A DNA stretch of 29,278 bases from CAADGY01 sp900696665 (GTDB lineage Bacteria > Acidobacteriota > Terriglobia > Bryobacterales > Bryobacteraceae): positions 1 to 29,278 of the forward strand of contig JAPSFM010000062.1 of NCBI GenBank assembly GCA_035063885.1, written 5' to 3'. Below the pieces are notes generated by a model. It did no database searches, was not told the origin of the DNA, and worked only from the letters and a program-made list of their open reading frames with translations. How positions within the stretch are numbered: the first letter of the stretch is position 1; every line of letters begins with the position of its first letter. This document shows, piece after piece, positions 9,101 to 17,432 of the stretch. Position numbers and translations under genes: made by a program.

Positions 9101-9252
9101 CCAGCCTGATCGGCGTATGGCAGATCAACGTGCGAATTCCGGAGTGGGTCGCACCATCCGACGCGGTTGATTTCGTCGTGCTCTATCGCAGCCGGCTCAG
9201 CAACCTGCAAAACGGCACCGTTTTGAAAACGACGATCGCGGTAAGGCAGTAA
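6124..9252 (+). CDS. Secreted NHL-repeat beta-propeller protein with Solibacter-type C-terminal domain
   Basis: The 1042-residue protein has an N-terminal signal peptide (K2, then a hydrophobic stretch to about residue 20, ending LLAQ). About ten NHL-like units follow, each a variant of AVDxxGNLYVADxGNNRVLRF: examples start near nucleotides 6280, 6478, 6700, 6907, 7312, 7486, 7696, 7876, 8059 and 8218. They should form one or two beta-propellers, a fold that usually binds partners or glycans rather than catalysing. The last 240 or so residues (from NGANFGRARAND) match the Solibacter C-terminal domain type (TIGR03437-like): ISPEQINFLVP-like, VIQVFGTGQG and YSGLAPSLIGVWQINVRIP. No Shine-Dalgarno is clear before ATG 6124. 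Its stop lies 1 bp from that of the convergent gene, which carries the same C-terminal domain. The ligand is unknown. Confidence 0.85.
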   Translation: MKTSTFAGILACLVTPVLLAQVVLSPTPGRIVGHPQLALKTGQPNTVEGRELNTPQDVAVDAERDILYVADTGNNRVMAWRNASTVSGAAYADLIIGQRDRFSSLSLGPGSDLSTGLTSPTAVALDREGNLYVIDAGNNRILRFPQPFEQTSELKQPDLVLGQPNFNSRTANNGGVSERSLAFLISNSLYRSDLVFDQQGNLYVSDAGNNRVLRYPAAELRSGNNNAAADLVLGQVLFNTRDAQANGTTGGVDNRVAAKDRMRAPSGMALDDDGRLYVTDGVMPSTSNPQTRVLVFEPPFVNGKVASAVMGVPVPAQGQSFVNQYNFFGAEGVFLIGNTPFVLDTNGSRLLRYPTYANWTPGVSPGAVAVMGQSMNTPGPLFPNGGSATASPTSFANPVRAAVAGGSVYLVDSGNNRILVFPNLAQGNSPATRVIGQYEFQYRAPNLLDEHGMNYPTGVAVDRRSDPPRLYVADRNNHRVLGYADARRLQPNAPADLVLGQANFLSAIPNFPSGNADLPTETGLVLPSAVAVDNDGNLWVADTGNGRVLRFPRPFDRVGQQQRPDIVIGQAEFNLKIQDATRSTMSAPVGLAFTNEGHLLVSDAQHNRVLYFDKNQLTNGAAAQKVFGQGDFFSSASGDERNRMNSPRHIAVDIDDRLYVADSGNNRVLLFDRVPASPEANVDSAVSLENTTTTTRLRAPVGVAVYRDTGEIWVTDANNRLFRYASFLQLLTNPNAFAETSLAAVGPISASFDTFGNLLVGEGTNRVAIYYQASKLVNGANFGRARANDVGPGQRVVPGMIASLFRLGQPFTSQTVSFDSLPNPVPLPRVLADTQVLLNNEPVPLYFVSPEQINFLVPMNAPESGEVQVQVVRQSTGQVLAVGCTAQFVSNRHSCAGPLQADVASPGLFTRDASGAGQIAALNEDGKTINSSENPISRGQVIQVFGTGQGRVPNAPPDGEVAQGEIRTTGEIQVLVGTRFVDPADIQYSGLAPSLIGVWQINVRIPEWVAPSDAVDFVVLYRSRLSNLQNGTVLKTTIAVRQ

Positions 9253-9253
9253 G

Positions 9254-12200
9254 CTACTGAATCATCACCGGGACTTCGTTGCTCCTGACCCCGTTCATGA
9301 CGAGGGTCAGGGGCTGAAGCCCGGATGGGGTACCGGCTCCAATCTTGGTATTCACCTGGTAGAGTCCGATGAAGCCGGGGGCAAGCCCGCTGAAACCAAC
9401 TTCTGCCGCCACGCCACCCACAAAGACCTCCGGGCGGGTAATCGTCTCTTCCAATCCCGCATATACTGTGGAACGCTGCACGGCGCCGAGGCCGGTGGCG
9501 TAAATCTCGAGCGTGTCCTGGCTTGTTGCCGGGCGTTGGGCTGTGCTCACTGCTGTGCCGGAAAACAGAACCGCTCCGATTCCCGCGCTCGAATCGAAGA
9601 ACACTCCAGGCTGCACGGCAGTGAGCGACACCGTAAGCTCTGGGGAATTACCAACGGGAGTCGATACGCGAATCGCGGCCGTGCCCTGCGAAGCACTCGA
9701 AGGAACGAGAAAGTTGATCTGCCGGTCGCTGACATAGAGCAGCGACACTGGAACGCCGTTCAGGAATACCTGCGTGCCGCCGAGCCTTGTGGGCAGCGGC
9801 AGTGACGCTTGGGCAGAAGGTCTCGTGCTGAGATTGGATCCGAAAATGGAAGCAAGGGAGCCCGGTGCAATACCCGGTTTGAACGAAGCCGAATTTACAA
9901 TACCGGCGGTCGTGAGCGTGGGCCGACCCAGGACGCTGGCCACTGCGCCCTTCTCGGGCGCCGTACCTTCCAGGTAGGCTGTCAGCAGATTCGGAGCGCC
10001 CGGCCCTGGCGTCCACGCAAATCGTACCGTGCCGTTTTCATCGGTGACAGCTGAATCCGGCGTGAAGACACCCCCGCCCGATGCTGTTCCGAGCACGCGC
10101 ACGCCGGAATAAGGCAGATTGTTGACATCGGTGACACGAAATATGACGGGCTGGTCCAAGGGAACACCGGGAACGCCGCTCTGCAGGTTACCCGAGACAA
10201 TTTGGAGACTCAAGGCCGCAGCCGCCGCCACCTGCAAACGCACATGAACCGTCTCAAACCCGGAAGTAGTTTCCGCCGTTAACTCCTCCACACCCGTGCG
10301 GACACCCGAAATGGAGAAAGACGCGGTGGTCGCGCCGCGCGCAATCGTGACAGACGGTGGCACGCGGGCAAAGCCGCCCGGCGCCCGCAGAAAGACAGTT
10401 ACATCTTCGGTAGCAGGGCTTCCGATAGAAACGGAACCCAATACTTCGCGGCCTTCGAGAACACCGGCGGCCGGGAAAACAGATAGCCGCAGACTACGCG
10501 CGAGACTGGCATCCGCAATGGCACGCCGTGAAGTCGCCTCCGAGTAGAATCGCTCGAACTCAGCACGAAACGTCTCGAGCTTCACGAGGTCTTCCGCTTT
10601 TGGATCCTGTCCGGCAGGTACGATCAGGATGAAGGCAAAACGAAACCGCCTTTGGGATACGGTCACGTCGGGTGTGCGGCGGCCTTCCACCTGGATAATT
10701 TCCTGAATGCTGATATTCCGCCGCCGTCCTCCGAACGCGACACCCGGCTGCGGCGCGCGGGAGGCGGAAACCGAGCTGGTCCCATCGCGAGCATTCTCGA
10801 CCAGGAACGTCGGCGAAACCTCCTCCGCCGCTCGAAATCCCATCAGATACTGGTCGAGCGGTGAGAAGCCCTCGACGGTCTTGGTGGTGAGAAATCTGCT
10901 GTCCGGATCGGCCGTCGCACCGCGGTCTTCGATCCGATTACCTTCGAGCAGGGAGGCTTCGGAATTAAACGTGAATGCCCAATGCGCTCCCTGTCGGCCG
11001 AGCATCGGGCGCGCACCCGGGTTGAGCGGATCTCTCACGCTGGCATAAGCGAGGAAGAGGTGGCCCGCCTCGTGGGCTAACACGGTCATAGGCGTATCGC
11101 GCGAAACAGCGCGCGCCTCTACAATGCTGTGGGGGTTGCTAGGGTACTGGCTCAAGGGCCCAAGGTTGAGAACGCTTTGCAACCTGTAGGGTGATCCGAA
11201 CTCCCGCCCGACGTCGATCGGGCCGTCACCGTAGCCGCTGCGGTTGTTCCGTATTGTTACTTCATACGCGACAGCATTGTTGCCCGCCTGTACGGGTCTG
11301 CCGCGTTCATCCAGTACGCTGTTGTAGATCACCAGGTAGTCATAGGCGTCATCGTGAGCGGAGTAGAACGTTTGTGCCGTGGTGACAATGTCCACTTCCA
11401 GATCCGTTCCGAACGACTCTGCGATCGTACCGGCGTATTCCTGGCTCGCGCCGTTCAAAAAATCGACGATGTCCGTCCCACCCTGCAACATCCCGGGAGA
11501 GATGCCGGTCAACGCTTCCTTTGCCGTTATGTCCTGGAGCGCGAATTCGATGCGTCCATCAGGATACAGGCGGACCTGAAACGTTTGCACCGGGGCATTT
11601 AAAAAATCCGAATACTCCGGCACCTCCATCCAGGTAACGATGAACCGTGTGCCGTCCGAAAAAACACGAACGCCGCCGGAGGACCGGCTCGGGTCAAGAT
11701 CCCGGAACAGCGGGGCGATGCGTGGCGGACCCGCGGTCACCCGGCCAAGCGACCTTGCGCTGCTGCTCTCGTCACCTGTCCCAAACGTAAGATTGCCATC
11801 GGAATTGATAAACACTTCGCTGTACACCGTACCGAAAAACGGAAATGCGAAACCGATGGATCGCACCATGCTATCGTCATCGCTGAGATCCAGCCTGTCG
11901 CCGAGGGCAGCCGCGTCGAAAACAATATCCGCAGTTTCGAACCGGTAACGGAGCGCATTGGGTGCGGTGGGACGGAACACGATCGTCTTGCGATTCAAAT
12001 CAAACGCATTGGGACGCGTTACAACACCGTTTGAGTCCTCAATGACGGCGATGTGGCCGAAATCGCGGACACGGCTTGCCTGCGGCGGCTGGACCTCCGC
12101 GCGCGCAGCCGCACTGCGCTTCCGCCGCTGCTCGGAATCACGATGCAGCCGCAGGGCTTCCTGCAAGTTATCGCGGTGAGTTCCACAAGTGGCCTGGATT

Positions 12201-12265
12201 TCCTTGGAGAATGCCTGGCCGGTAACAAGCAGACAGGCCAGTAGGAAAGACGAGGATTTCCTCAT
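9254..12265 (-). CDS. Large secreted protein: nidogen-like region, HEAGH metallopeptidase-like motif, Ig-like domains, Solibacter C-terminal domain
   Basis: The 1003-residue protein starts with a signal peptide (MRKSSSFLLACLLVTGQAFS). Residues about 135-245 resemble a nidogen-type domain (FAFPFFGTVYSEVFINSDGNLTFG). HEAGH at 398-402 is a zinc-peptidase HEXXH motif, and the conserved-looking GAHWAFTFNSEASLLEGN (about 426-443) could supply a third ligand (H428 or a glutamate). Ig-like segments follow at about 590-770 (for example SGVRVLGTASGGGVFTPDSAVTDENGTVRFAW), and about 220 residues end in a TIGR03437-like domain (NSASFKPGIAPGSLASIFGSNLS; FSGLAPGFIGLYQVNTKIG). The start ATG is 6 bp after the ispG stop on the same strand, so it is probably read through from ispG despite an unrelated job. 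Proteolysis is inferred from the motif only. Confidence 0.82.
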   Translation of the reverse strand: MRKSSSFLLACLLVTGQAFSKEIQATCGTHRDNLQEALRLHRDSEQRRKRSAAARAEVQPPQASRVRDFGHIAVIEDSNGVVTRPNAFDLNRKTIVFRPTAPNALRYRFETADIVFDAAALGDRLDLSDDDSMVRSIGFAFPFFGTVYSEVFINSDGNLTFGTGDESSSARSLGRVTAGPPRIAPLFRDLDPSRSSGGVRVFSDGTRFIVTWMEVPEYSDFLNAPVQTFQVRLYPDGRIEFALQDITAKEALTGISPGMLQGGTDIVDFLNGASQEYAGTIAESFGTDLEVDIVTTAQTFYSAHDDAYDYLVIYNSVLDERGRPVQAGNNAVAYEVTIRNNRSGYGDGPIDVGREFGSPYRLQSVLNLGPLSQYPSNPHSIVEARAVSRDTPMTVLAHEAGHLFLAYASVRDPLNPGARPMLGRQGAHWAFTFNSEASLLEGNRIEDRGATADPDSRFLTTKTVEGFSPLDQYLMGFRAAEEVSPTFLVENARDGTSSVSASRAPQPGVAFGGRRRNISIQEIIQVEGRRTPDVTVSQRRFRFAFILIVPAGQDPKAEDLVKLETFRAEFERFYSEATSRRAIADASLARSLRLSVFPAAGVLEGREVLGSVSIGSPATEDVTVFLRAPGGFARVPPSVTIARGATTASFSISGVRTGVEELTAETTSGFETVHVRLQVAAAAALSLQIVSGNLQSGVPGVPLDQPVIFRVTDVNNLPYSGVRVLGTASGGGVFTPDSAVTDENGTVRFAWTPGPGAPNLLTAYLEGTAPEKGAVASVLGRPTLTTAGIVNSASFKPGIAPGSLASIFGSNLSTRPSAQASLPLPTRLGGTQVFLNGVPVSLLYVSDRQINFLVPSSASQGTAAIRVSTPVGNSPELTVSLTAVQPGVFFDSSAGIGAVLFSGTAVSTAQRPATSQDTLEIYATGLGAVQRSTVYAGLEETITRPEVFVGGVAAEVGFSGLAPGFIGLYQVNTKIGAGTPSGLQPLTLVMNGVRSNEVPVMIQ

Positions 12266-12271
12266 ATGGTG

Positions 12272-13504
12272 CTAGGCTACGGGTTCGAGCATCGAATAAC
12301 GGCGCGCGACGTACTCTTCCATGATGGTAATAAATTCGGCAACAATGGCTTCCCCTTTGAGCGTGGTCATCAATTGTCCGTCCACGTAAACCGGTGCTTT
12401 TGGCTCTTCAAAGGTTCCGGGCAGCGAGATGCCGATGTTGGCATGCTTCGATTCGCCGGGCCCGTTCACAATGCAGCCCATCACCGCTACCTTCATCTCC
12501 TCTACGCCGGTGTACTTCTCTTTCCATACCGGCATCTGCCGGCGGAGATAGGTTTGGATCTGGTCCGCCATGTCCTGGAAGAAAGTGCTGGTTGTCCGGC
12601 CGCAACCCGGACACGCCGTCACCTGAGGAGCGAAACTGCGCAACTCCAGAGCCTGCAAAATCTGCTGGCAAACAACAACTTCCTCCGTACGGTCTCCGTT
12701 CGGCAGCGGTGTGAGCGAGGCGCGGATTGTATCCCCGATGCCCTCCTGAAGCAACACAGCCAGTGCGGCGGTCGTGGCTACGATGCCTTTCGAACCCAGC
12801 CCTGCTTCCGTCAGGCCCAGGTGTAGCGGATAATCGCATTGCGCTGCGAGAGACCTGTAAACTTCGATCAAGTCCTGCACACCGCTGACCTTTGCGCTCA
12901 GAATAATGCGGTTGTGCGCCAGGCCGTAGCTTTCCGCGTTCTGTGCGGACAGCAGGGCGCTAGCCACGATGGCATTACGGGTCACCGCCGCAGCGTCGAG
13001 CGGTTGAGGCAGCTTTGAGTTTTCGTCCATCATCCGCGTGAGTAGCGATTGGTCGAGCGAACCCCAGTTCACTCCGATGCGCACGGGCTTCCCGTGCTCC
13101 ATGGCAACCTCAATCATGGTGCGGAAATTCTCGTCGTGCCTGCGGCCGATATTTACATTGCCGGGATTGATGCGGTACTTTGCCAGCGCGCGCGCGCACT
13201 CGGGGTACTTCTTCAGAAGGATATGGCCGTTATAGTGAAAGTCCCCAATGATTGGGACCCGTACACCAAACTTGTCGAGCGTATCGACGAGCCTTGGAAC
13301 GGCCGCGGCGGCTTCTTCCGTATTCACCGTGACCCGCACGAGTTCTGAGCCGGCTCGTGCTAAGTCCATCACCTGATTGACGGTGGACATCACATCCGCG
13401 GTATCTGTGTTCGTCATCGATTGAACGACGATGGGATGAGTTCCACCGGTCTTAATGCCGCCGACATCGACGACAATGCTTACGCGGCGCGTTTGTGACG
13501 CCAT
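12272..13504 (-). CDS. ispG: 4-hydroxy-3-methylbut-2-en-1-yl diphosphate synthase (MEP pathway)
   Basis: IspG reductively opens MEcPP to HMBPP in the MEP isoprenoid pathway, using a [4Fe-4S] cluster and flavodoxin or ferredoxin electrons. The 410 residues comprise a TIM-barrel half (THPIVVQSMTNTDTADV; VRIGVNWGSLDQ; LHLGLTEAG; GIGDTIRASLTP) and the iron-sulfur half with cluster cysteines C298, C301 (TACPGCGRT) and C344 (VMGCIVNGPGE). The length fits the bacterial two-domain form. ATG 13504 has GGAGG only 3 nt upstream (13512-13508), and a -10-like box lies just before that, so the leader is very short. It is the first gene of a probable two-gene unit with the secreted protein downstream. IspG supplies isoprenoid precursors that also feed the menaquinone side chain, a loose functional link to mqnA/mqnC. 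Confidence 0.97.
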   Translation of the reverse strand: MASQTRRVSIVVDVGGIKTGGTHPIVVQSMTNTDTADVMSTVNQVMDLARAGSELVRVTVNTEEAAAAVPRLVDTLDKFGVRVPIIGDFHYNGHILLKKYPECARALAKYRINPGNVNIGRRHDENFRTMIEVAMEHGKPVRIGVNWGSLDQSLLTRMMDENSKLPQPLDAAAVTRNAIVASALLSAQNAESYGLAHNRIILSAKVSGVQDLIEVYRSLAAQCDYPLHLGLTEAGLGSKGIVATTAALAVLLQEGIGDTIRASLTPLPNGDRTEEVVVCQQILQALELRSFAPQVTACPGCGRTTSTFFQDMADQIQTYLRRQMPVWKEKYTGVEEMKVAVMGCIVNGPGESKHANIGISLPGTFEEPKAPVYVDGQLMTTLKGEAIVAEFITIMEEYVARRYSMLEPVA

Positions 13505-13507
13505 GTG

Positions 13508-13527
13508 CCTCCAAAATGTCCATTTTA
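13508..13527 (-). promoter_or_regulatory. ispG promoter/operator: TAAAAT box, 6-2-6 dyad and GGAGG
   Basis: On the minus strand TAAAAT (13527-13522) is a -10-like box, GGAGG (13512-13508) a Shine-Dalgarno, and between and overlapping them AAAATG-GA-CATTTT (13526-13513) is a perfect 6-2-6 inverted repeat. A protein bound there would cover the -10 box. The -35 region is poor. The dyad is AT-rich in a GC-rich genome, which raises its interest, but no regulator can be named. Confidence 0.35.
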
Positions 13528-13619
13528 GCGGGTGTGCGCGGGCGAATGTAGAAGAAGGGGTGGCCGTTCCGCAACAGATGCTTGGCCCACGTGATCCTGG
13601 TTATGCCGTGCTCGGCAGC

Positions 13620-13794
13620 TCAAAGCGCGGGACAGAGCAGCATCGTATCGACATCCGCCGGACTGAGTAGCTGATCTTTCGGGTAGAAATGATCGACGTT
13701 CCCGGCGGTAATTAAGCTGGTGCTTGACGAACACAGGCGTGCAGATCAAACTGGTTTCCCGGAAGCCGATTTGTAATCGCAGAACGCTGTCGGG
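13620..13794 (-). pseudogene. Degraded C-terminal fragment, possibly of a periplasmic sugar-binding protein
   Basis: On the minus strand about 30 codons ending at TGA 13620 read ITAGNVDHFYPKDQLLS then PADVDTMLLCPAL. Immediately upstream, in another frame, is TPVFVKHQL. Restoring one base in the A run near 13712 joins them as FVKHQLITAGNVDHFYPKD, which looks like a real protein tail; it resembles RbsB-type substrate-binding proteins, which often end in an ITxxNVDxFYP-like stretch. The protein-like quality is visible; the family name is a guess from memory. Further upstream the signal fades before the receptor gene. It has no start and lies between ispG and the divergent receptor promoter. Confidence 0.3.
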
Positions 13795-13912
13795 GTGGCA
13801 CGGGACGCAATGGCGCTTCAGAGTATGCTTGTTTCATTCTGCGAGACGCAGTGCCCTTGCCGGAAGCTGTCGTTCCGTGCGGTGCGTACTGTGATAGTTT
13901 GTTTCAACCAGC

Positions 13913-13918
13913 AGGAGG
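13913..13918 (+). promoter_or_regulatory. Ribosome-binding site setting the TonB-receptor start
   Basis: AGGAGG ends 5 nt before ATG 13924. It decides the start: the open frame extends back to 13795, but only ATG 13924 has this site and begins a proper signal peptide (MRTLIACVLSLYIIAGQALG). Confidence 0.85.
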
Positions 13919-13923
13919 TTGGT

Positions 13924-16900
13924 ATGCGAACTCTCATCGCCTGCGTGTTGAGTCTATACATCATCGCGGGACAGGCTCTCGGGCAGGAGTCGCGCGGCAG
14001 CATCGTCGGGCGGGTATTGGACTCCTCCGGCGCCGTGATTCCGGGCGCAACCGTGACTGCCACGAACCAGAACACGAACGTGGCAGTGAACGCCCAGACG
14101 AACGACCAGGGCAACTATCAAATCTTATTTCTGATCCCCGGAGTGTACAAGGTTACTGCGGCCTTGCCGGGATTCAAGACGTTTGTTAAGGAGAACATCG
14201 AACTGCGCGTAAACGACCGTATCGGGCTGGACATGCGACTCGAGGTCGGCGACGTGACGGAAAATGTTGTCGTCTCGGCCGAAGCGCCGCTGTTACAGAC
14301 GGCGACGGCCGATGTCGGGCTGGTAGTTGACAACCGCCGTATCTCCGAGCTGCCACTAGCACACGGCAACGCGAGTTCGCTCATCATGCTCACGCCCGGA
14401 GTGAACATGTCCTATCCGGCGGGCATGAAATGGCAGGACCCCATGCGCGTTGCCCAGACCACCATGATGAGCGTCCAGGGGGCGCCCTTCGGCAGCACCG
14501 AGTTCACCATGGATGGCGTGCCGAACACGCAATCAAGTAACGCCGACCGCGGCCAGGGCATCTCCAACCAGCCGCCCGCTGACGCCATCCAGGAGTTCAA
14601 AGTCGAGACGTCGTTTGACGCCAGCGTCGGGCACACTTCCGGCACACTGATCAACACCGTGATCAAGTCCGGAACGAACGATCTGCACGGAACCGCATAT
14701 TACTTCCTGCGCGACCCGGCGCTAAATGCCAACGGGTTTTTCTCGAACGCGGCCGGCCAGCCCAAAGGAGATTTCACTTATAAGCGTTGGGGTGGCAGTC
14801 TGGGCGGTCCGGTGTACCTGCCGAAACTGTACAACGGCAAGGACCGCACCTTTTTCATGTACACCTACGAAGGGCTTCACCAGAATGATACTAACGCCTT
14901 TACCGGAAACGTGCCCAAAGAGCAATGGCTGACAGGGGATCTTTCGGACCTGCTGTTAATCGACTCGCGCTATCAGATTTACGATCCGGATACGATCGCG
15001 CCCGCGCCGAACGGACGTTTTTCGCGGCAGCCGTTCCCCGGGAACAGGATCCCGGCGAGCCGCATCAGTCCCATCGCGCTCAACATCGCGAAATTCTGGC
15101 CGAAAGCGAATGTCGCGGGGCTGCCTGATGGCACGAACAATTTCAGCATCCAGAACCGCAGCGAGCCGATCAAGTACTTCAACCACATCTTCCGGGGCGA
15201 TCATGTCCTGACACAATCGCACCGCCTGTTCGGCCGCTACGCCGGACGAAACGCGCTGTTCGGCCCGTACCGCCACCGCTTTGGCAACGAGGGTTCGGGC
15301 AACCACTTTCTTGGAAACCCGAAGAACATTGTGATCGACGACGTCTGGACAGCCAGTCCGCAACTGGTAATCAACTTTCGGTATGGCCTGCAGCGGTTTC
15401 CGGGCGCCCACTACCTGCCGAGCGAAGGTTTCGACCTCACTTCGCTCGGTTTTTCGAAGTCGCTTGTAGATATGCTGAGCTTCCGGCATCCGATGAGTGT
15501 CGTCTTCCCAACAATCGTTCCGCAGGGAATTCAGGCACTCCAGACCGAAGGCACTGATTTGCGTGCACAGGATATCCATTCCTGGTTCGCAGATGTGAAC
15601 CGGCCCATTGGCAACCATAACGTGAAGTTCGGTGCCGACGTGCGTGTCTACCGCGAGAACGTCTACGCCTTCGGCTCAGCCACCCCGCGCTTCGACTTTG
15701 GAACGGACTTCACTCGCGGACCGCTGGACAACTCGCCGTCTTCGCCCTCGGGAATCGGTCAAGGCATGGCGGCGTTCCTGCTCGGCCGTCCGACCGGTGG
15801 CGGCGTCGACTGGATGGACAGCCGCGCGGTGCAGTCCACCTATTACGCCGCCTATTTCCAGGACAACTGGCGAGCCACTCCGAAGCTCACGCTGAGCCTC
15901 GGACTGCGTTACGAGTACGAAGGTCCGGTGACAGAGCGGTTCAACCGCAGTACGCGCGCCTTCGATTCCGGTGCGCCGCAAGCGATCGCCTCACAGGTGG
16001 AAGCCAACTACCGCAACGCACCGCTTCCGGAGCGTCCGGTGAGCGAATTTAGGGTTGCCGGCGGCCTGACTTTTGCCGGCGCCGGCGGGCAGCCGCGGAC
16101 GCTATACAAGCCGGACAAGAACAATTTCATGCCTCGGTTTGGGTTCTCCTATAACGTGCTGAAGGACACCGTGGTGCGTGGCGGCTACGCGATATATTTC
16201 ATTTCGACCGGACAGCCAGCCCGGCGCGATCCTTATCAGCTCGGTTACAGTCTGCGCACAAACCTGATCCCGACGCTGGACAATGGGCTGACCTTCGTCG
16301 CCGATCTGGCGAACCCCTTTCCGGGTGGTATCCAGCGCCCCAGAGGGAATGCAGACGGTGCGGCGACCTTCCTCGGCCGGGGGATCAATTTCTTCGATGT
16401 CGATTCGGTGTCGCCGTATAATCAGCGCTGGAACTTCAATATCCAGCGCCTATTGCCGGCGAAGTTTCTGATCGAGATCGGCTACATGGGCAGCCGTGTA
16501 ACTAAGCTGATTGTTGGTAAGAACCTCGACGTGTTGCCGAGTTCGTTCCTCAGCCGCCTGCCGGAACGCGACCAGCCGGTGATCGACCGGCTGTCCGCGC
16601 AGGTACCGAATCCGTTCTATCCACTCCTGCCCGGCACGGATCTTGCCGGACGAACGCTATCGGTGAGCCGTCTATTGCTGCCGTATCCGCAGTTTTCGAG
16701 TATGAGCACCACCACGAATCAGGGCTACTCCTGGTATCACGGTATGCAAATGCGCGCCGAGCGGCGATTCTCACAAGGCTACACGCTGCAACTCAGCTAC
16801 ACCTGGTCGAAGCTGATGGACGCCACCACGTTTCTCAATGCCGACGATCCGATGCCATATGAAACGATCTCCGACTCCGACAAGCCGCACAACATCAGCG

Positions 16901-17412
16901 TCAGCGGAATTTATGAGATCCCGTTTGGCAAAGGGCGCAGGTTCCTTGCCGGCAGCCCGGCACCGGTCCGGGCGCTGGTGGGCGGCTGGCAAGTCAGCGC
17001 CGTGTATCAGATGTACAGCGGCGAGCCACTCGGGTTCGGCGACGTGATCTTCCGCGGGAACATCGAAGATATCCCGCTCCCGGGGAAGCAAACAGTCAAC
17101 CGCTGGTTTAATACCGACGCCGGCTTCGAGCGCAGTTCGGCCAGGCAGTTGAGCCATCACTACCGTACGTTCCCAATCCGCTTCTCAGGACTGCGTGCGG
17201 ACAACTACAACACATGGGACATCTCACTGCTGAAGAACACCGAAATCACGGAAAAGGTGAAGTTCCAATTTCGCGCTGAGTTTCTTAACGCATTCAACCA
17301 CCCGACGTTCCTGGCGCCGAATACGTCGGTGACCAGCACTGCGTTCGGGAAGGTGACGGGCGAGGCAACGTGGCCACGGTTCATCCAGTTCGGGTTCAAG
17401 ACGATCTTTTAG
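13924..17412 (+). CDS. Oar-type TonB-dependent outer-membrane receptor with carboxypeptidase-regulatory domain
   Basis: The 1162-residue protein should import or bind a ligand, probably oligosaccharides, at the outer membrane with TonB-ExbBD energy. A signal peptide (1 to about 20) is followed by a carboxypeptidase-regulatory-like beta sandwich (about 25-110: GSIVGRVLDSSGAVIPGATVTA...TNDQGNYQILFLIPGVYKV), a plug domain (about 125-250: QTATADVGLVVDNRRISELPL; GVPNTQSSNADRG) and a long beta-barrel with repeated LSLGLRYEYEG, YFQDNWR and NFNIQRLLPAKFLIEIGYMGS type strands, ending in aromatic F (FIQFGFKTIF) as outer-membrane barrels do. This Oar/CarbopepD_reg architecture is greatly expanded in Solibacter relatives. 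It lies 63 bp upstream of the first GH106 gene on the same strand, so rhamnose-containing glycan is the likely cargo. No SusD partner is present. Confidence 0.93.
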   Translation: MRTLIACVLSLYIIAGQALGQESRGSIVGRVLDSSGAVIPGATVTATNQNTNVAVNAQTNDQGNYQILFLIPGVYKVTAALPGFKTFVKENIELRVNDRIGLDMRLEVGDVTENVVVSAEAPLLQTATADVGLVVDNRRISELPLAHGNASSLIMLTPGVNMSYPAGMKWQDPMRVAQTTMMSVQGAPFGSTEFTMDGVPNTQSSNADRGQGISNQPPADAIQEFKVETSFDASVGHTSGTLINTVIKSGTNDLHGTAYYFLRDPALNANGFFSNAAGQPKGDFTYKRWGGSLGGPVYLPKLYNGKDRTFFMYTYEGLHQNDTNAFTGNVPKEQWLTGDLSDLLLIDSRYQIYDPDTIAPAPNGRFSRQPFPGNRIPASRISPIALNIAKFWPKANVAGLPDGTNNFSIQNRSEPIKYFNHIFRGDHVLTQSHRLFGRYAGRNALFGPYRHRFGNEGSGNHFLGNPKNIVIDDVWTASPQLVINFRYGLQRFPGAHYLPSEGFDLTSLGFSKSLVDMLSFRHPMSVVFPTIVPQGIQALQTEGTDLRAQDIHSWFADVNRPIGNHNVKFGADVRVYRENVYAFGSATPRFDFGTDFTRGPLDNSPSSPSGIGQGMAAFLLGRPTGGGVDWMDSRAVQSTYYAAYFQDNWRATPKLTLSLGLRYEYEGPVTERFNRSTRAFDSGAPQAIASQVEANYRNAPLPERPVSEFRVAGGLTFAGAGGQPRTLYKPDKNNFMPRFGFSYNVLKDTVVRGGYAIYFISTGQPARRDPYQLGYSLRTNLIPTLDNGLTFVADLANPFPGGIQRPRGNADGAATFLGRGINFFDVDSVSPYNQRWNFNIQRLLPAKFLIEIGYMGSRVTKLIVGKNLDVLPSSFLSRLPERDQPVIDRLSAQVPNPFYPLLPGTDLAGRTLSVSRLLLPYPQFSSMSTTTNQGYSWYHGMQMRAERRFSQGYTLQLSYTWSKLMDATTFLNADDPMPYETISDSDKPHNISVSGIYEIPFGKGRRFLAGSPAPVRALVGGWQVSAVYQMYSGEPLGFGDVIFRGNIEDIPLPGKQTVNRWFNTDAGFERSSARQLSHHYRTFPIRFSGLRADNYNTWDISLLKNTEITEKVKFQFRAEFLNAFNHPTFLAPNTSVTSTAFGKVTGEATWPRFIQFGFKTIF

Positions 17413-17432
17413 CTTGAGCCGCCATAAGAGAC

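Noticed and set aside
13794..13830. CVPCH on the minus strand, a heme c-type motif
   Set aside because: It lies in a short frame without start or any other cytochrome feature, in degraded sequence.
13795..13923. 43-residue N-terminal extension of the TonB receptor
   Set aside because: ATG 13924 has AGGAGG at good spacing and starts a standard signal peptide; the extension is not signal-like.
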